Shown: positions 52,478-61,818 of the stretch, in pieces
Layout: each line of letters starts with the position of its first letter
Position numbering within the stretch: the stretch's first letter is position 1
Origin: JBKECF01 sp047974375
Lineage (GTDB): Bacteria > Bacillota > Clostridia > Lachnospirales > CAMZNU01
DNA length: 64,000 nucleotides
Assembly (NCBI GenBank): GCA_047974375.1
Contig: JBKECF010000006.1
Span: 72,377 to 136,376, forward strand
Direction: 5' to 3'
Program-made: the position numbers and the translations under genes
The notes under the pieces: model-generated
Databases searched by the model: none
What the model was told of the DNA's origin: nothing
Seen by the model: the letters and a program-made list of their open reading frames with translations, nothing else

Positions 52478-53775
52478 TGCAAAACGTTATAATAAAAGTG
52501 GAAAAAAATTCTATTGCGGAGGAACTGGGTATTGAACCAGGTGACATACTTAACTCAATTAATGATACAGAAATAACAGATGTTTTTGATTATAGATACA
52601 TTATAAATGATGACTATGTGGAAGTGTCAATTATTAAGCCAAGTAATGAAGAGTGGATTTTTGAAGTTGAAAAAGACGTAACAGAAGATTTGGGAATTAT
52701 ATTTGAAAGCGGTTTAATGGATAATGCAAAATCATGCAAAAATAAATGTATATTTTGTTTTGTTGATCAGATGCCAAAAGGTATGAGAAAAACTTTATAT
52801 TTTAAAGATGATGATGCAAGATTGTCTTTTTTACAAGGCAATTATGTAACATTGACCAATATGAAAGAAAAAGACCTTGATAGGGTAATATTTTACCGTT
52901 TATCTCCAATAAATATCTCGGTTCATACAACAGATATGGAATTACGATATTTTATGTTGAAAAACCCAAATGCAAAAAATTTATTTAAGTATATAGAAAA
53001 AATTTCTAATGCAGGAATTGAAATGAACTTTCAAATTGTACTATGTAAAGATATTAATGATGGCAAATACTTAGAAGAAAGTATTGACTATTTATCAAAG
53101 GTAAAAGGTGGAAAAAGCTTGTCTATTGTACCTGTAGGCATATCTAAATATAGAGAGAAACTGCACCATTTAGAGAGTTTTACACCAGAAGATGCAAAAA
53201 ATGTAATAGAGTGTGTAAAAAGTAAACAAGATAAATTGAAAAATGAAATTAATACAAGATTTGTATATGCCTCAGATGAATTTTATCTTTTAGCAAATTT
53301 AGAAATGCCTCCTATAGAGGAATATGAAGATTTCCCTCAAATTGAAAATGGAGTAGGCATGACTCGAAATTTTAATTTTGAGGTAACAAGAAGATTACAT
53401 GAAGTTACCTACAATAAAAATGTAGCAATAACTATAGCTACTGGTGAATTAGCTTATGATAATATAGTGTATGTTTCAAGTTTAATCTGTAAAAAATTTA
53501 AGAATATACATATAAATGTATATAAAATAATTAATAATTTTTTTGGAGAAAAAATAACTGTAGTTGGCTTACTAACTGGAATTGATTTCTATACACAACT
53601 AAAAAATAAAGATTTAGGAGATTATATTTTCATATCAAGCGATGCATTTAAAAGTGATGAAGATATTTTTTTAGATGATATGACAATGAACGAGTTAGAA
53701 GATAAATTAAATACTAAAATTAAAAAAATAAAAGATGGAACTGAACTAGTTAATCAGATTATTAATATTAAATAG
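52477..53775 (+). CDS. DUF512 radical-SAM-like protein with N-terminal PDZ domain
   Basis: A 432-residue protein. A PDZ-like domain (EKNSIAEELGIEPGDILNSI, residues 7-26) is followed by a cysteine cluster CKNKCIFCFVDQMPKGMRK near 82-100. Its CxxxCxFC spacing resembles the radical SAM cluster site. YFKDDDARLSFLQGNYVTLT follows, as in this family, and the DUF512 domain occupies the C-terminal half. Members are widespread in Clostridia next to der; their substrate is unknown. It overlaps pgeF by one base and precedes der by 25 bases. Confidence 0.9.
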   Translation: MQNVIIKVEKNSIAEELGIEPGDILNSINDTEITDVFDYRYIINDDYVEVSIIKPSNEEWIFEVEKDVTEDLGIIFESGLMDNAKSCKNKCIFCFVDQMPKGMRKTLYFKDDDARLSFLQGNYVTLTNMKEKDLDRVIFYRLSPINISVHTTDMELRYFMLKNPNAKNLFKYIEKISNAGIEMNFQIVLCKDINDGKYLEESIDYLSKVKGGKSLSIVPVGISKYREKLHHLESFTPEDAKNVIECVKSKQDKLKNEINTRFVYASDEFYLLANLEMPPIEEYEDFPQIENGVGMTRNFNFEVTRRLHEVTYNKNVAITIATGELAYDNIVYVSSLICKKFKNIHINVYKIINNFFGEKITVVGLLTGIDFYTQLKNKDLGDYIFISSDAFKSDEDIFLDDMTMNELEDKLNTKIKKIKDGTELVNQIINIK

Positions 53776-53800
53776 TTTATTAAAATAATTAGGAGGAAGT

Positions 53801-55126
53801 ATGCCACGACCAATAGTAGCAGTAGTAGGAAGACCAAATGTTGGCAAGTCAACATTATTTAATAGAATTGTAGGGGAGAGAATTTCTATAGTTGAAGATA
53901 CCCCAGGAGTAACAAGAGATAGAATATATGCTGACGCCAATTGGTTGAATCATGATTTTACATTAATAGACACAGGTGGACTAGAGCCGGACTCTGAGGA
54001 TTTAATGCTAAAACGCATATATGAACAAGCACAAATTGCAATAGAAACAGCAGATGTAATAATTTATGTAGTTGATATAAAAACGGGTGTAGTTGATGAC
54101 GACGTACAAATAGCAAATATACTAAGGAAATCTAGAAAACCAATTGTACTTGCTGTAAATAAAGTAGACAATATGCAAAAGGATAATAGTGAAATTTACG
54201 AGTTTTATAATTTAGGTCTTGGTGACCCTATTGGTATATCCGCCGGTCAAGCTCTATGTTTAGGAGATATGTTAGACGTGGTTGTAGGTCATTTTGAAGC
54301 GTTAGGTTTAGAAGATGAGGACGAAGATATAATAAAAGTTGCCATAGTTGGAAAACCTAATGTAGGTAAATCTTCTCTAGTAAATAAAATATTAGGCGAG
54401 GAAAGAGTAATAGTAAGTGATATAGCAGGAACTACAAGAGATGCAATAAATACGTATTATGAAAAAGACTCACAAAAATATATGCTTATTGACACGGCAG
54501 GTATGCGTAGAAAAAGCAAAGTAAAAGAAAACATTGAAAAATATAGCCTTGTTCGAGCGGTAACTGCTATAGAAAGGGCAGATGTTGTAATTATGATGAT
54601 TAATGCCGAAGAAGGAGTTACAGATCAGGACACAAAAATCGCAGGAATCGCACATGAAAGAGGGAAGGCATCTATTATTGTTGTAAATAAATGGGACTTA
54701 ATAGAAAAAGATGACAAGACAATGAAAAAATATACTAACGATATAGATGTTGAATTAGCATACATGCCCTATGCTCCTAAGCTTTTCATTTCTGCATTAA
54801 CAGGACAAAGAATTCATAAACTTTTTGATTTAATAAAAATGGTAATAGAAAATACCTCTTTACGCATAAGCACAGGTATTTTAAATGATGTACTTATAGA
54901 AGCTATGGCTATGAATCAACCTCCAGCTGAAAAAGGAAAACAATTAAGAATTTATTATGTAACACAAGTTTCAGTAAAACCACCTACATTTATTTTATTT
55001 GTAAATGATACAAAATTACTTCATTTTTCTTATAAAAGGTATATTGAAAATCAATTCAGGCTTGCATTTGGATTTAAGGGAACACCAATTCATTTCATAG
55101 CTCGTAATAAGAGCGAAAGGAACTAA
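53801..55126 (+). CDS. der: Ribosome-biogenesis GTPase Der (EngA)
   Basis: Der is a double-GTPase needed for 50S ribosome assembly. In 441 residues the first G domain has [14 protein letters not shown] (9-22), DTPGVTRD near 33, DTGG near 57 and NKVD near 119. The second has [14 protein letters not shown] near 183, DIAGTTRD near 206, [10 protein letters not shown] near 230 and NKWD near 296. A KH-like C-terminal domain follows (about 350-441). AGGAGG precedes the ATG and plsY follows after one base. Confidence 0.97.
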   Translation: MPRPIVAVVGRPNVGKSTLFNRIVGERISIVEDTPGVTRDRIYADANWLNHDFTLIDTGGLEPDSEDLMLKRIYEQAQIAIETADVIIYVVDIKTGVVDDDVQIANILRKSRKPIVLAVNKVDNMQKDNSEIYEFYNLGLGDPIGISAGQALCLGDMLDVVVGHFEALGLEDEDEDIIKVAIVGKPNVGKSSLVNKILGEERVIVSDIAGTTRDAINTYYEKDSQKYMLIDTAGMRRKSKVKENIEKYSLVRAVTAIERADVVIMMINAEEGVTDQDTKIAGIAHERGKASIIVVNKWDLIEKDDKTMKKYTNDIDVELAYMPYAPKLFISALTGQRIHKLFDLIKMVIENTSLRISTGILNDVLIEAMAMNQPPAEKGKQLRIYYVTQVSVKPPTFILFVNDTKLLHFSYKRYIENQFRLAFGFKGTPIHFIARNKSERN

Positions 55127-55127
55127 A

Positions 55128-55736
55128 ATGATTAGATTAATTTTATTACTAATAGGATATTCTATAGGATGTATACAATCGGCCTACATAGTAGGTAAAA
55201 TACATGGTATAGATATTCGTGAACATGGAAGTGGAAACGCAGGAACAACTAATATAATGAGAACCATAGGTAAAAAGGCAGGTGTTTTAGTATTCCTTCT
55301 GGATTTCTTTAAATGTTTTCTTGTTACTTCTTTAGTAATTTATATATTTAGAGCAGATGCTTATGCAAGTTATTTATATGGCATTTATGCTGGAGCAGGA
55401 GTAATGATTGGTCATAATTTCGCATTTTATTTAAAATTTAAGGGCGGAAAAGGTATTGCTTGTGGTATGGGACTTATTGTAGCATTAAATTTTTGGCTGG
55501 GGCTTGGTATTTGTATAGCAGGTATAACAATTGTAGCTATAACTAAATATATGTCTTTAGGTTCATTGATCTCTGCATTTGTGGTACCTTTTGCTTTTTA
55601 CATTTCTGGAGTTCGTGGAGAGTTATTTATACTTACTATTTGTTTAGCAATTTTAGCTATTTATCAACATAGAGGCAATATAGTTAGATTAGTAAATGGT
55701 ACAGAAAATAAATTCTCTGTAAAGAAACAATTATAG
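55128..55736 (+). CDS. plsY: Glycerol-3-phosphate acyltransferase PlsY
   Basis: PlsY acylates glycerol-3-phosphate with acyl phosphate at the membrane, starting phospholipid synthesis. The 202 residues include about five membrane spans and the three conserved loops: EHGSGNAGTTNIMRTIG near 34, GHNFAFYLKFKGGKGIACG near 97 and YQHRGNIVRLVNGTENKF near the C terminus. It sits between der and gpsA, whose product supplies its substrate; this is a common and functionally sensible pairing. Confidence 0.95.
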   Translation: MIRLILLLIGYSIGCIQSAYIVGKIHGIDIREHGSGNAGTTNIMRTIGKKAGVLVFLLDFFKCFLVTSLVIYIFRADAYASYLYGIYAGAGVMIGHNFAFYLKFKGGKGIACGMGLIVALNFWLGLGICIAGITIVAITKYMSLGSLISAFVVPFAFYISGVRGELFILTICLAILAIYQHRGNIVRLVNGTENKFSVKKQL

Positions 55737-55744
55737 GAGGAATA

Positions 55745-56740
55745 ATGAAAATTAGTATATTAGGTGCAGGAAGTTTTGGTCTATCCCTTTCTGTTGCCCT
55801 CAATTATAATGGTCATGATGTAACAATTTGGTCTATAAACCATAGTGATGCAGAAAACTTAAAAAAAACAAGAACAGATGCTAGATATTTAAAGGATGTT
55901 GTGTTACCAGAGGAAATTAATTTTACCAGTTCAAAAGAAGAAGCGACTAAAGGAATGGATATTATTGTAATAGCTATACCCTCAAAATTCGTAAGAGAAA
56001 ATTTAATTTGGTTAAAAGATTACATAGAAGACACACAAATATTAGTAAATGTAGCAAAAGGCTTTGACGAAAAAAAAGATAAACGACTGTCAGAAGTAAT
56101 TGATGAATTGTTACCAAACATTAAATATGCTGTTCTTTCAGGCCCTAGTCATGCTGAAGAGATATCTAAAAAAATGACAACAACTTTAGTAGTTGCATCA
56201 AATGACTTAAAGACAAGAGAACTGGTACAAAATAATTTTAGTAACGACTTTTTAAGATTGTATACATCAGATGATATTATTGGGGTAGAACTTGGTGGAG
56301 CTTTAAAAAACGTAATTGCTATTGGTGTTGGTATTCTTGAAGGTGCAGGCCTTGGGGATAATGCAAAAGCTGCAATGATGACAAGAGGTAACGCCGAAAT
56401 AACTAAATTAGGTGTAAAAATGGGAGCAAGCGTGCATACCTTTAGTGGACTGACGGGCATGGGTGACTTAATAGTAACATGTAGTAGTATGCATAGTAGA
56501 AATAGACGCGCTGGCATAATGTTAGGTGAAGGTAAAAAGTTAAAGGAAATACTTCCTGAAATAGGAATGGTAGTAGAAGGCGTATCATCAGCAAAATCAG
56601 CTGATAATTTAGGAAAAAAATACAATGTAGAAACGCCTATATTAAGTGCAGTATACGACATTATTTTTAATGAAAAAGATGCAAAGGACGTTTTAGTTGA
56701 ACTAATGAATAGAAGTAAAAAAGATGAGTTTATTGTTTGA
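55745..56740 (+). CDS. gpsA: NAD(P)-dependent glycerol-3-phosphate dehydrogenase
   Basis: GpsA reduces dihydroxyacetone phosphate to sn-glycerol-3-phosphate, the substrate of PlsY encoded just upstream. The 331-residue protein has the dinucleotide motif ILGAGSFGLSLSVALNYNGH at its N terminus, VLSGPSHAEEI near 130, ELGGALKNVIAIGVGILEG near 180 with the catalytic Lys, FSGLTGMGDLIVTC near 235 and NRRAG near 255. An AGGAGG site precedes the ATG. The gap after plsY is 8 bases. Confidence 0.96.
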   Translation: MKISILGAGSFGLSLSVALNYNGHDVTIWSINHSDAENLKKTRTDARYLKDVVLPEEINFTSSKEEATKGMDIIVIAIPSKFVRENLIWLKDYIEDTQILVNVAKGFDEKKDKRLSEVIDELLPNIKYAVLSGPSHAEEISKKMTTTLVVASNDLKTRELVQNNFSNDFLRLYTSDDIIGVELGGALKNVIAIGVGILEGAGLGDNAKAAMMTRGNAEITKLGVKMGASVHTFSGLTGMGDLIVTCSSMHSRNRRAGIMLGEGKKLKEILPEIGMVVEGVSSAKSADNLGKKYNVETPILSAVYDIIFNEKDAKDVLVELMNRSKKDEFIV

Positions 56741-56776
56741 TCCCGTAAATTTTACAAACTGTAATAAGGTGAAAAA

Positions 56777-57712
56777 ATGAGGAAATTAATTTCTATTGTT
56801 ATACCTATGTATTATGAAGAAGAGGTAATAGAAAAAACATATAAAACTCTTACCAGTGAAATGGAGAAAAGTTCCTATGATTATGAGCTTATTTTTGTTG
56901 ATGATGGGAGTTTAGATAATACATTCAATATAGTAAAGAATAAAACTATTGAAGATAAAAAATGCAAATGTATAAAACTTTCTAGAAATTTTGGCCATCA
57001 GTGTGCTACAACAGCGGGTATTAATAAATCCAAAGGTGATGCAGTTGTATTAATTGATGCTGACTTACAAGATCCACCGTACTTAATTCATAAAATGCTC
57101 GAAAAGTGGGAAGAGGGTTATGATGTAGTTTATGGAAAAAGACTTAATAGAGATGGAGAAAGTTTTTTTAAACTTTTAAGTGCCAAATTTTTTTATAAAT
57201 TTTTAAATTATATGTCAGATACATATATACCTGAAAATACAGGTGATTTTAGGTTAATGGATAGAAAAGTAGTAGAGGCTTTTAACACTATGGCTGAACA
57301 AAATAGATTTATTCGTGGCATGGTAAGTTGGACGGGTTTTAAACAAATACCACTGTTTTATCATAGGGAAAAAAGATACGCTGGTAAAACTAAATATCCA
57401 TTAAAAAAAATGGTTCGCTTTGCAACAAATGGTATATTTTCCTTTTCAACTAAGCCATTAAAAATCATGTCTTATATAGGAACTTTTTCAATAATAACTT
57501 CTTTAGTACTACTTATTTATTCTTTTATTCAAGGGTTAATTGGTGCAGCTAGTTCCGGTTGGGCATCTATTATGGTAACAGTTACTTTTTTAGGTGGAAC
57601 CAACCTATTGGCAATGGGTATACTAGGCTCTTATATTGGACGTATTTATGATGAAACAAGAAATAGACCGATTTATATAATAGACGAAGAAATTAATATA
57701 GATGATTTATAA
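56777..57712 (+). CDS. Family 2 glycosyltransferase, GtrB/DPM1-like, membrane-bound
   Basis: A 311-residue protein. The GT-A domain contains SIVIPMYYEEEVIEKTY at the N terminus, FVDDGSLDNT near 42 and LIDADLQDPP near 92 (the DxD-like motif). NRFIRGMVSWTGFKQ near 176 follows, and two C-terminal membrane helices lie at about 232-253 and 265-290. This architecture is that of GtrB, YkcC and ArnC-type enzymes, which load a sugar from a nucleotide donor onto undecaprenyl phosphate. The sugar and acceptor are not determined. It follows gpsA by 36 bases with its own ribosome site. Confidence 0.9.
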   Translation: MRKLISIVIPMYYEEEVIEKTYKTLTSEMEKSSYDYELIFVDDGSLDNTFNIVKNKTIEDKKCKCIKLSRNFGHQCATTAGINKSKGDAVVLIDADLQDPPYLIHKMLEKWEEGYDVVYGKRLNRDGESFFKLLSAKFFYKFLNYMSDTYIPENTGDFRLMDRKVVEAFNTMAEQNRFIRGMVSWTGFKQIPLFYHREKRYAGKTKYPLKKMVRFATNGIFSFSTKPLKIMSYIGTFSIITSLVLLIYSFIQGLIGAASSGWASIMVTVTFLGGTNLLAMGILGSYIGRIYDETRNRPIYIIDEEINIDDL

Positions 57713-57771
57713 ACTATACATAAATGTCACAGTATGGTATTATACCTAAAAGTGAGTGGAGGAGATAAAAT

Positions 57772-58101
57772 ATGAAATTATTAATGGCTATTATACACGA
57801 TGAAGACGCATACGAAGTTATGGATTTTTTAAACGAGGCTGGCTTTAGTGTGACGAAACTTGCAAGTACTGGAGGTTTTTTAAAATCAGGAAATACAACA
57901 TTAATATGTGGTTTAGAGGAAGAAAAAATACATGAATTTATTGAAATTGTTGAAAAAAATTGCAGCTCTAGGAAACAAATAGTTCCAAGCACTACGATAC
58001 ATACTTCTGGTGCAGAAAATTTAATTCAACTTCCTGCCGAGGTTTTGGTTGGTGGGGCAACAATTTTTGTACTTGATGTAGATAGATTCGAAAAAATATA
58101 G
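57772..58101 (+). CDS. darA: Cyclic di-AMP receptor DarA (PstA / YaaQ)
   Basis: A 109-residue PII-like protein that binds c-di-AMP. It starts MKLLMAIIHDEDAYEVMDFL, continues with FSVTKLASTGGFLKSGNTTL, the T-loop-like nucleotide-binding segment, and ends with EVLVGGATIFVLDVDRFEKI, all diagnostic of the DarA family. Its output is unknown even in model species. It is coupled to yaaR (8-base gap), as in Bacillus. The enzyme that makes its ligand, CdaA, is encoded 40 kb upstream in the same window. Confidence 0.96.
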   Translation: MKLLMAIIHDEDAYEVMDFLNEAGFSVTKLASTGGFLKSGNTTLICGLEEEKIHEFIEIVEKNCSSRKQIVPSTTIHTSGAENLIQLPAEVLVGGATIFVLDVDRFEKI

Positions 58102-58109
58102 GTGAACAA

Positions 58110-58550
58110 ATGGATTTAAAAGTTTCTGAGATATTAAATACAAGGATGGAAGAAATTAAAAATACAAATAAAGTTGAGCGTACAGAAGAGTTTACATTTA
58201 CCTTAAACAAAATCGGTAATACCAACTTGTCTGAAAGACTTAATAAATTAGTAGGGGATATTTCTGCACAAGGAAAAAAATTATCAGATAACTTAGATAT
58301 ATCAGATATGAAAAAGTACAGAAAACTTATTTCTGAATTTATGGAAGAGGTAAGTAGCAATAGCCATAATTATAATAGAGAAAATTTTTTAGATAAAAGA
58401 GGAAGACATAGGGTATATGGGATTGTTAGAAAAGTAGATGAAAATTTAGATAGGCTTGCAGAAGAACTTTTGAAATCTGAAAAAGATAATTTGAAAATTT
58501 TAGAGCGAACTAATGAAATACAGGGATTGTTACTAGATATAATGGTATGA
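58110..58550 (+). CDS. yaaR: YaaR / DUF327 protein
   Basis: A 146-residue helical protein of the DUF327 family: EFTFTLNKIGNTNLSERLNK..., YRKLISEFMEEVSSNSHNYN and FLDKRGRHRVYGIVRKVDEN are the family blocks. It regularly accompanies darA (yaaQ) and has no assigned biochemical role. It ends the housekeeping run, and a terminator follows 30 bases later. Confidence 0.9.
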   Translation: MDLKVSEILNTRMEEIKNTNKVERTEEFTFTLNKIGNTNLSERLNKLVGDISAQGKKLSDNLDISDMKKYRKLISEFMEEVSSNSHNYNRENFLDKRGRHRVYGIVRKVDENLDRLAEELLKSEKDNLKILERTNEIQGLLLDIMV

Positions 58551-58581
58551 TAAAACATATGAATAAAAATTTAATAATTTT

Positions 58582-58618
58582 AAAAACCGTAAATCGGAAA
58601 TGGATTTACGGTTTTTTT
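58582..58618 (+). terminator. Terminator after yaaR
   Basis: AAAAACCGTAAATC pairs with GATTTACGGTTTTT around a 7-base loop and ends in a T tract. It separates the housekeeping run from the sigma-54-driven operon. Confidence 0.9.
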
Positions 58619-58629
58619 GCGTAAAAAAT

Positions 58630-58680
58630 TGAAACATAGTTGAAACGTTTTTATATAATGAAACAATTTGAAACTGAAAC
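58630..58680 (+). promoter_or_regulatory. Five TGAAAC repeats upstream of the sigma-54 promoter (candidate activator sites)
   Basis: TGAAAC occurs at 58630, 58641, 58659, 58669 and 58675, all in the same orientation and about 50-100 bases upstream of the -24 element. This is where an enhancer-binding protein would bind. Spacings of 11, 18, 10 and 6 bases suggest near-helical phasing for some of them. Confidence 0.6.
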
Positions 58681-58728
58681 AATACATAATTAAAATTAAA
58701 AAAAACTTAATTTTAGTGTATTTATAAC

Positions 58729-58745
58729 TTGGCACAAGAATTGCT
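58729..58745 (+). promoter_or_regulatory. Sigma-54 (-24/-12) promoter of the pdxA-tct operon
   Basis: TTGGCACAAGAATTGCT matches the -24/-12 consensus TGGCAC-N5-TTGC, with the invariant GG and GC exactly ten bases apart. It lies 65 bases before the pdxA-type ATG, after a terminator and an array of TGAAAC repeats. Confidence 0.85.
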
Positions 58746-58810
58746 TTATAAGTATATGGGTAATAAAAAATCGCAAACACTACACTATTTTATTGCAAAG
58801 GAGAGTAAAT

Positions 58811-59812
58811 ATGTATAAACCTATTTTGGGGATTTTGCTTGGAGACTCGGCAGGTGTTGGAGCAGAACTTATAGCCAAGGTTTCGGCCTCTAATTTTTTA
58901 AATGAAAACTGCAAACCAATATTAATTGGAGATATAAGAATTTTTAGACGAGCCTTAGATATAATCAAAGCTGATATTGAAATACAAGTAATTGATGATG
59001 TAGCAGAGATTAATTGGGGTAAAGGCCTTCCTTTTTTAGATCAAAAGAATCAAGACCCAAAAAATGAGGTATTTGGTAAGTTATCAGCAACAAGTGGTAA
59101 AGCAAGTATGGAGATGTTAAAAAATGGCATCGCCTTATGGAAAAGTGGAAAAATTGACGGATACGTATTTGGACCATTAAATAAATCGGCTATGCATGAA
59201 GCAGGTTTAAAATTCGAGAGTGAACACCATTATATTGCTAATTTATTAGGCCATACAGAACCATTTGGAGAAATAAATGTCACCAATGGTCTTTACACAA
59301 CAAGAACAACAAGCCATATTCCAATTAAGGCGGTAAGTGATAATCTAACTTTAAAATCAATAGGTAGGGCTATAAGATTATCCTATAATACATTAAAAAA
59401 TGCTGGTGTGGAAAATCCTATAATAGGCATAGCTGGACTAAATCCGCACAACGGGGAAAATGGGGAGTGTGGCAGAGAAGAAATTGATGTAATTGAACCA
59501 GCTATAAAAGAGGCAAGGAAAATGGGTATAGATGCACGAGGACCGTATCCATCGGATATAGTATTTCATAAAGCATTAGTAAAGCAAGAATTCCATAGTG
59601 TTGTTACTATGTATCATGACCAAGGACAAATAGCCTTAAAATTAATAGGGTTTGAAGGTGGTATAACAGTAGCTGGTGGATTTCCTATACCAATTGTTAC
59701 CTGTGGACATGGTACGGCCTATGATATAGCCGGAACAGGGGAAGTTTCAACAGCTTCTTTCGAAAATGCCATTATTCAATGTGCAAAAATGGCATATGTT
59801 AACAGGGAATAA
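58811..59812 (+). CDS. PdxA-family 4-phospho-hydroxyacid dehydrogenase (PdxA2-like)
   Basis: A 333-residue NAD-dependent enzyme of the 4-hydroxythreonine-4-phosphate dehydrogenase family. Motifs: GILLGDSAGVGAELIAK at the N terminus, GPLNKSAMHEAGLKFESEHH near 124, TRTTSHIPIKAV near 165, AGLNPHNGENGECGREE near 208 and TMYHDQGQIALKLIGFEGGI near 272. VTCGHGTAYDIAGTGE is the C-terminal metal-site signature. The setting with a TctABC transporter, an isomerase and a racemase-like gene points to a sugar-acid catabolic paralogue (erythronate or threonate type) rather than vitamin B6 synthesis. AAAGGAG before 58811 sets the start. Confidence 0.85.
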   Translation: MYKPILGILLGDSAGVGAELIAKVSASNFLNENCKPILIGDIRIFRRALDIIKADIEIQVIDDVAEINWGKGLPFLDQKNQDPKNEVFGKLSATSGKASMEMLKNGIALWKSGKIDGYVFGPLNKSAMHEAGLKFESEHHYIANLLGHTEPFGEINVTNGLYTTRTTSHIPIKAVSDNLTLKSIGRAIRLSYNTLKNAGVENPIIGIAGLNPHNGENGECGREEIDVIEPAIKEARKMGIDARGPYPSDIVFHKALVKQEFHSVVTMYHDQGQIALKLIGFEGGITVAGGFPIPIVTCGHGTAYDIAGTGEVSTASFENAIIQCAKMAYVNRE

Positions 59813-59826
59813 AAGGAGGTAGTAAA

Positions 59827-60264
59827 TTGAAAAAAATGACGTCAAAACAATTAGTTTCAGTGTTTATGCTGCTAATTGGTATTACATTTGCTTATATTGG
59901 ATACCAATTAGGTTTTTGGAACAAAGAGCCTTTACCCGGTTTTTTTCCGTGTATTATTTCAATAGTAATGATATTGGCAAGTATAGCTGCTTTTTATCAA
60001 ACCCTAGGTGATGAAAAACCCGAGTATAATAAAAATGAACTAATGGTTATAGCTGGTGGTTCGACAATAATTATAGGAACTTTTATAGTAGGACTTATAC
60101 CCATGGTTATAATATATATAGTTTTTTGGCTGAAAATTATAGAAAAAACAAACTGGAAGAATATTTTTATTATATTAGCTATTGTGCTATTTATAGTTTT
60201 AGGAATTTTTGTTGGATGGCTACAAATACGTTTCCCGTGGGGATTGTTCGAAATATTGATGTAA
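59827..60264 (+). CDS. tctB: Tripartite tricarboxylate transporter, small membrane subunit TctB
   Basis: A 145-residue protein with four membrane spans (about 10-27, 42-60, 75-98 and 108-135). The opening QLVSVFMLLIGITFAYIG and the periplasmic EPLPGFFPCIISIVMI segment are typical of TctB. The start is a TTG at 59827, seven bases after AAGGAGG; the internal ATG is too far from the site. It pairs with TctA, encoded 10 bases downstream, to form the membrane complex that takes up a carboxylate delivered by TctC. Confidence 0.88.
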   Translation: MKKMTSKQLVSVFMLLIGITFAYIGYQLGFWNKEPLPGFFPCIISIVMILASIAAFYQTLGDEKPEYNKNELMVIAGGSTIIIGTFIVGLIPMVIIYIVFWLKIIEKTNWKNIFIILAIVLFIVLGIFVGWLQIRFPWGLFEILM

Positions 60265-60274
60265 GGGGGATAAA

Positions 60275-61786
60275 ATGGAGAATTTCAGTCTATTATTAAT
60301 GGGATTTCAAGGTGCGTTAACTTTAACCAATATAGCAGTATGTTTACTAGGTGCAATATTAGGTCTTATGGTTGGGGCTATGCCTGGCATTGGTTCTTTA
60401 GCAGGAGTAGCTTTGCTATTGCCCTTGACCTATAAATTTGAACCAACTGCTGCAATAATTATGTTAGGTGCATTATATTATTCTAATATGTATGGTGGAA
60501 GTTTTAGTGCCATATTGTTAAATATACCTGGAGACTCACCTGCCGTAATTACAACTCTTGATGGATATCCTATGGCAACAAAGAAAAAACGTTCTGGTCA
60601 AGCACTTCTTACTGCTAATATGGCATCGTTTATCGGTGGCACAATAGGGATGCTTATACTAACTTTTATGGGCCCAGCATTGGCTGATATAGGTTTGAAG
60701 TTTGGACCAGCTGAAATGACAGCGCTTTTACTAATTGCCATGACTTCTATAAGTTGGCTTGTAGGTGAAAATCCTATTAAGGGTGTTGTTATAACATGTC
60801 TAGGTATTTTAATTGCGTCAATAGGTATGGATACATTATCTGGTGCACCTAGGTATGATTTTGATAATATATATCTTTTAGGAGGTATACCATTTACATC
60901 ATTTGTTATAGGGGCAGTTGGTTTTTCACAAGTTATAAAACTAATTAACGAGAGAGAGCCTCTCAATGATGATAAAAAGAATTCTGAAGACGAAATAAAA
61001 CTCTCAATTAAAGGTTCATTATTAACAAAGCATGATATTAAAAGGCTATTGCCACCATCTATTCGTTCTGGATTTTTGGGAACATTTGTAGGTGTTCTTC
61101 CTGGGGCAGGTGCAACTACTGGTTCTTTTATGGGCTATGCAATGCAAAAAAAATTTAAAAGCAAAGATGAGTTAGGTACAGGGGCAATTGAGGGGATTGC
61201 GGCAGGGGAGGCAGCTAATAATGCTGCAGCTGCTGGAGCTTTTGCTCCGCTTTTGGCATTAGGTATACCTGGTTCAGGAACAGGTGCTGTTTTATTAGGA
61301 GGCCTTATGATGTGGGGATTATCTCCTGGGCCATTATTATTTCAAAACGAATCAGAATTTTGTTGGTCCCTTATTGCTTCGTTATTTATGGCAAATATTT
61401 TTACTTTATTAGTTGCTGTTTGTATTATACCATTTTTAATTAAAATTTTAGCTGTTCCTGTAAAGTATATGATACCTATAATAACTGTGGTGTGTATAGT
61501 CGGCTCATATAGTACAAGCAATTCTATGTATGGTGTAATAGTAATGTTTATATCAGGTATAGTGGGATATATATTAAATAAAAATGATTTTCCAATAGCG
61601 CCAATGTTATTGTCTTTTGTACTTGCTCCATTATTAGAAAGTAATATGCGTAAGGCATTTATTATTTCAGGTGGCAAACTAAATGTTTTTTTTACAAGCC
61701 CAATTAGTCTATGTTTAATGATTATTTTTATTGGTATTGTTTCATTTTCAATATTAAAACCATTTTTATTAAGGAAAAAATTATAA
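60275..61786 (+). CDS. tctA: Tripartite tricarboxylate transporter, large membrane subunit TctA
   Basis: A 503-residue protein with about 11-12 membrane spans. Family blocks are LGAILGLMVGAMPGIGSLAG near residue 27, NMYGGSFSAILLNIPGDSPA near 70, VITTLDGYPMA near 91, TFVGVLPGAGATTGSFMGYA near 271 and APLLALGIPGSGTGAVLLGG near 323, the two glycine-proline substrate-site repeats. It forms the transport channel with TctB and uses an ion gradient. The substrate is probably a C4-C6 carboxylate, given the catabolic genes in the operon. Confidence 0.95.
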   Translation: MENFSLLLMGFQGALTLTNIAVCLLGAILGLMVGAMPGIGSLAGVALLLPLTYKFEPTAAIIMLGALYYSNMYGGSFSAILLNIPGDSPAVITTLDGYPMATKKKRSGQALLTANMASFIGGTIGMLILTFMGPALADIGLKFGPAEMTALLLIAMTSISWLVGENPIKGVVITCLGILIASIGMDTLSGAPRYDFDNIYLLGGIPFTSFVIGAVGFSQVIKLINEREPLNDDKKNSEDEIKLSIKGSLLTKHDIKRLLPPSIRSGFLGTFVGVLPGAGATTGSFMGYAMQKKFKSKDELGTGAIEGIAAGEAANNAAAAGAFAPLLALGIPGSGTGAVLLGGLMMWGLSPGPLLFQNESEFCWSLIASLFMANIFTLLVAVCIIPFLIKILAVPVKYMIPIITVVCIVGSYSTSNSMYGVIVMFISGIVGYILNKNDFPIAPMLLSFVLAPLLESNMRKAFIISGGKLNVFFTSPISLCLMIIFIGIVSFSILKPFLLRKKL

Positions 61787-61818
61787 ATACAAATCAAATT
61801 AAAATTAGGAGGATTTTT

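Noticed and set aside
58793..58811. Earlier ATG at 58793 for the pdxA-type gene
   Set aside because: The AAAGGAG site lies between 58793 and 58811 and directs initiation at 58811, which also matches the family N terminus.
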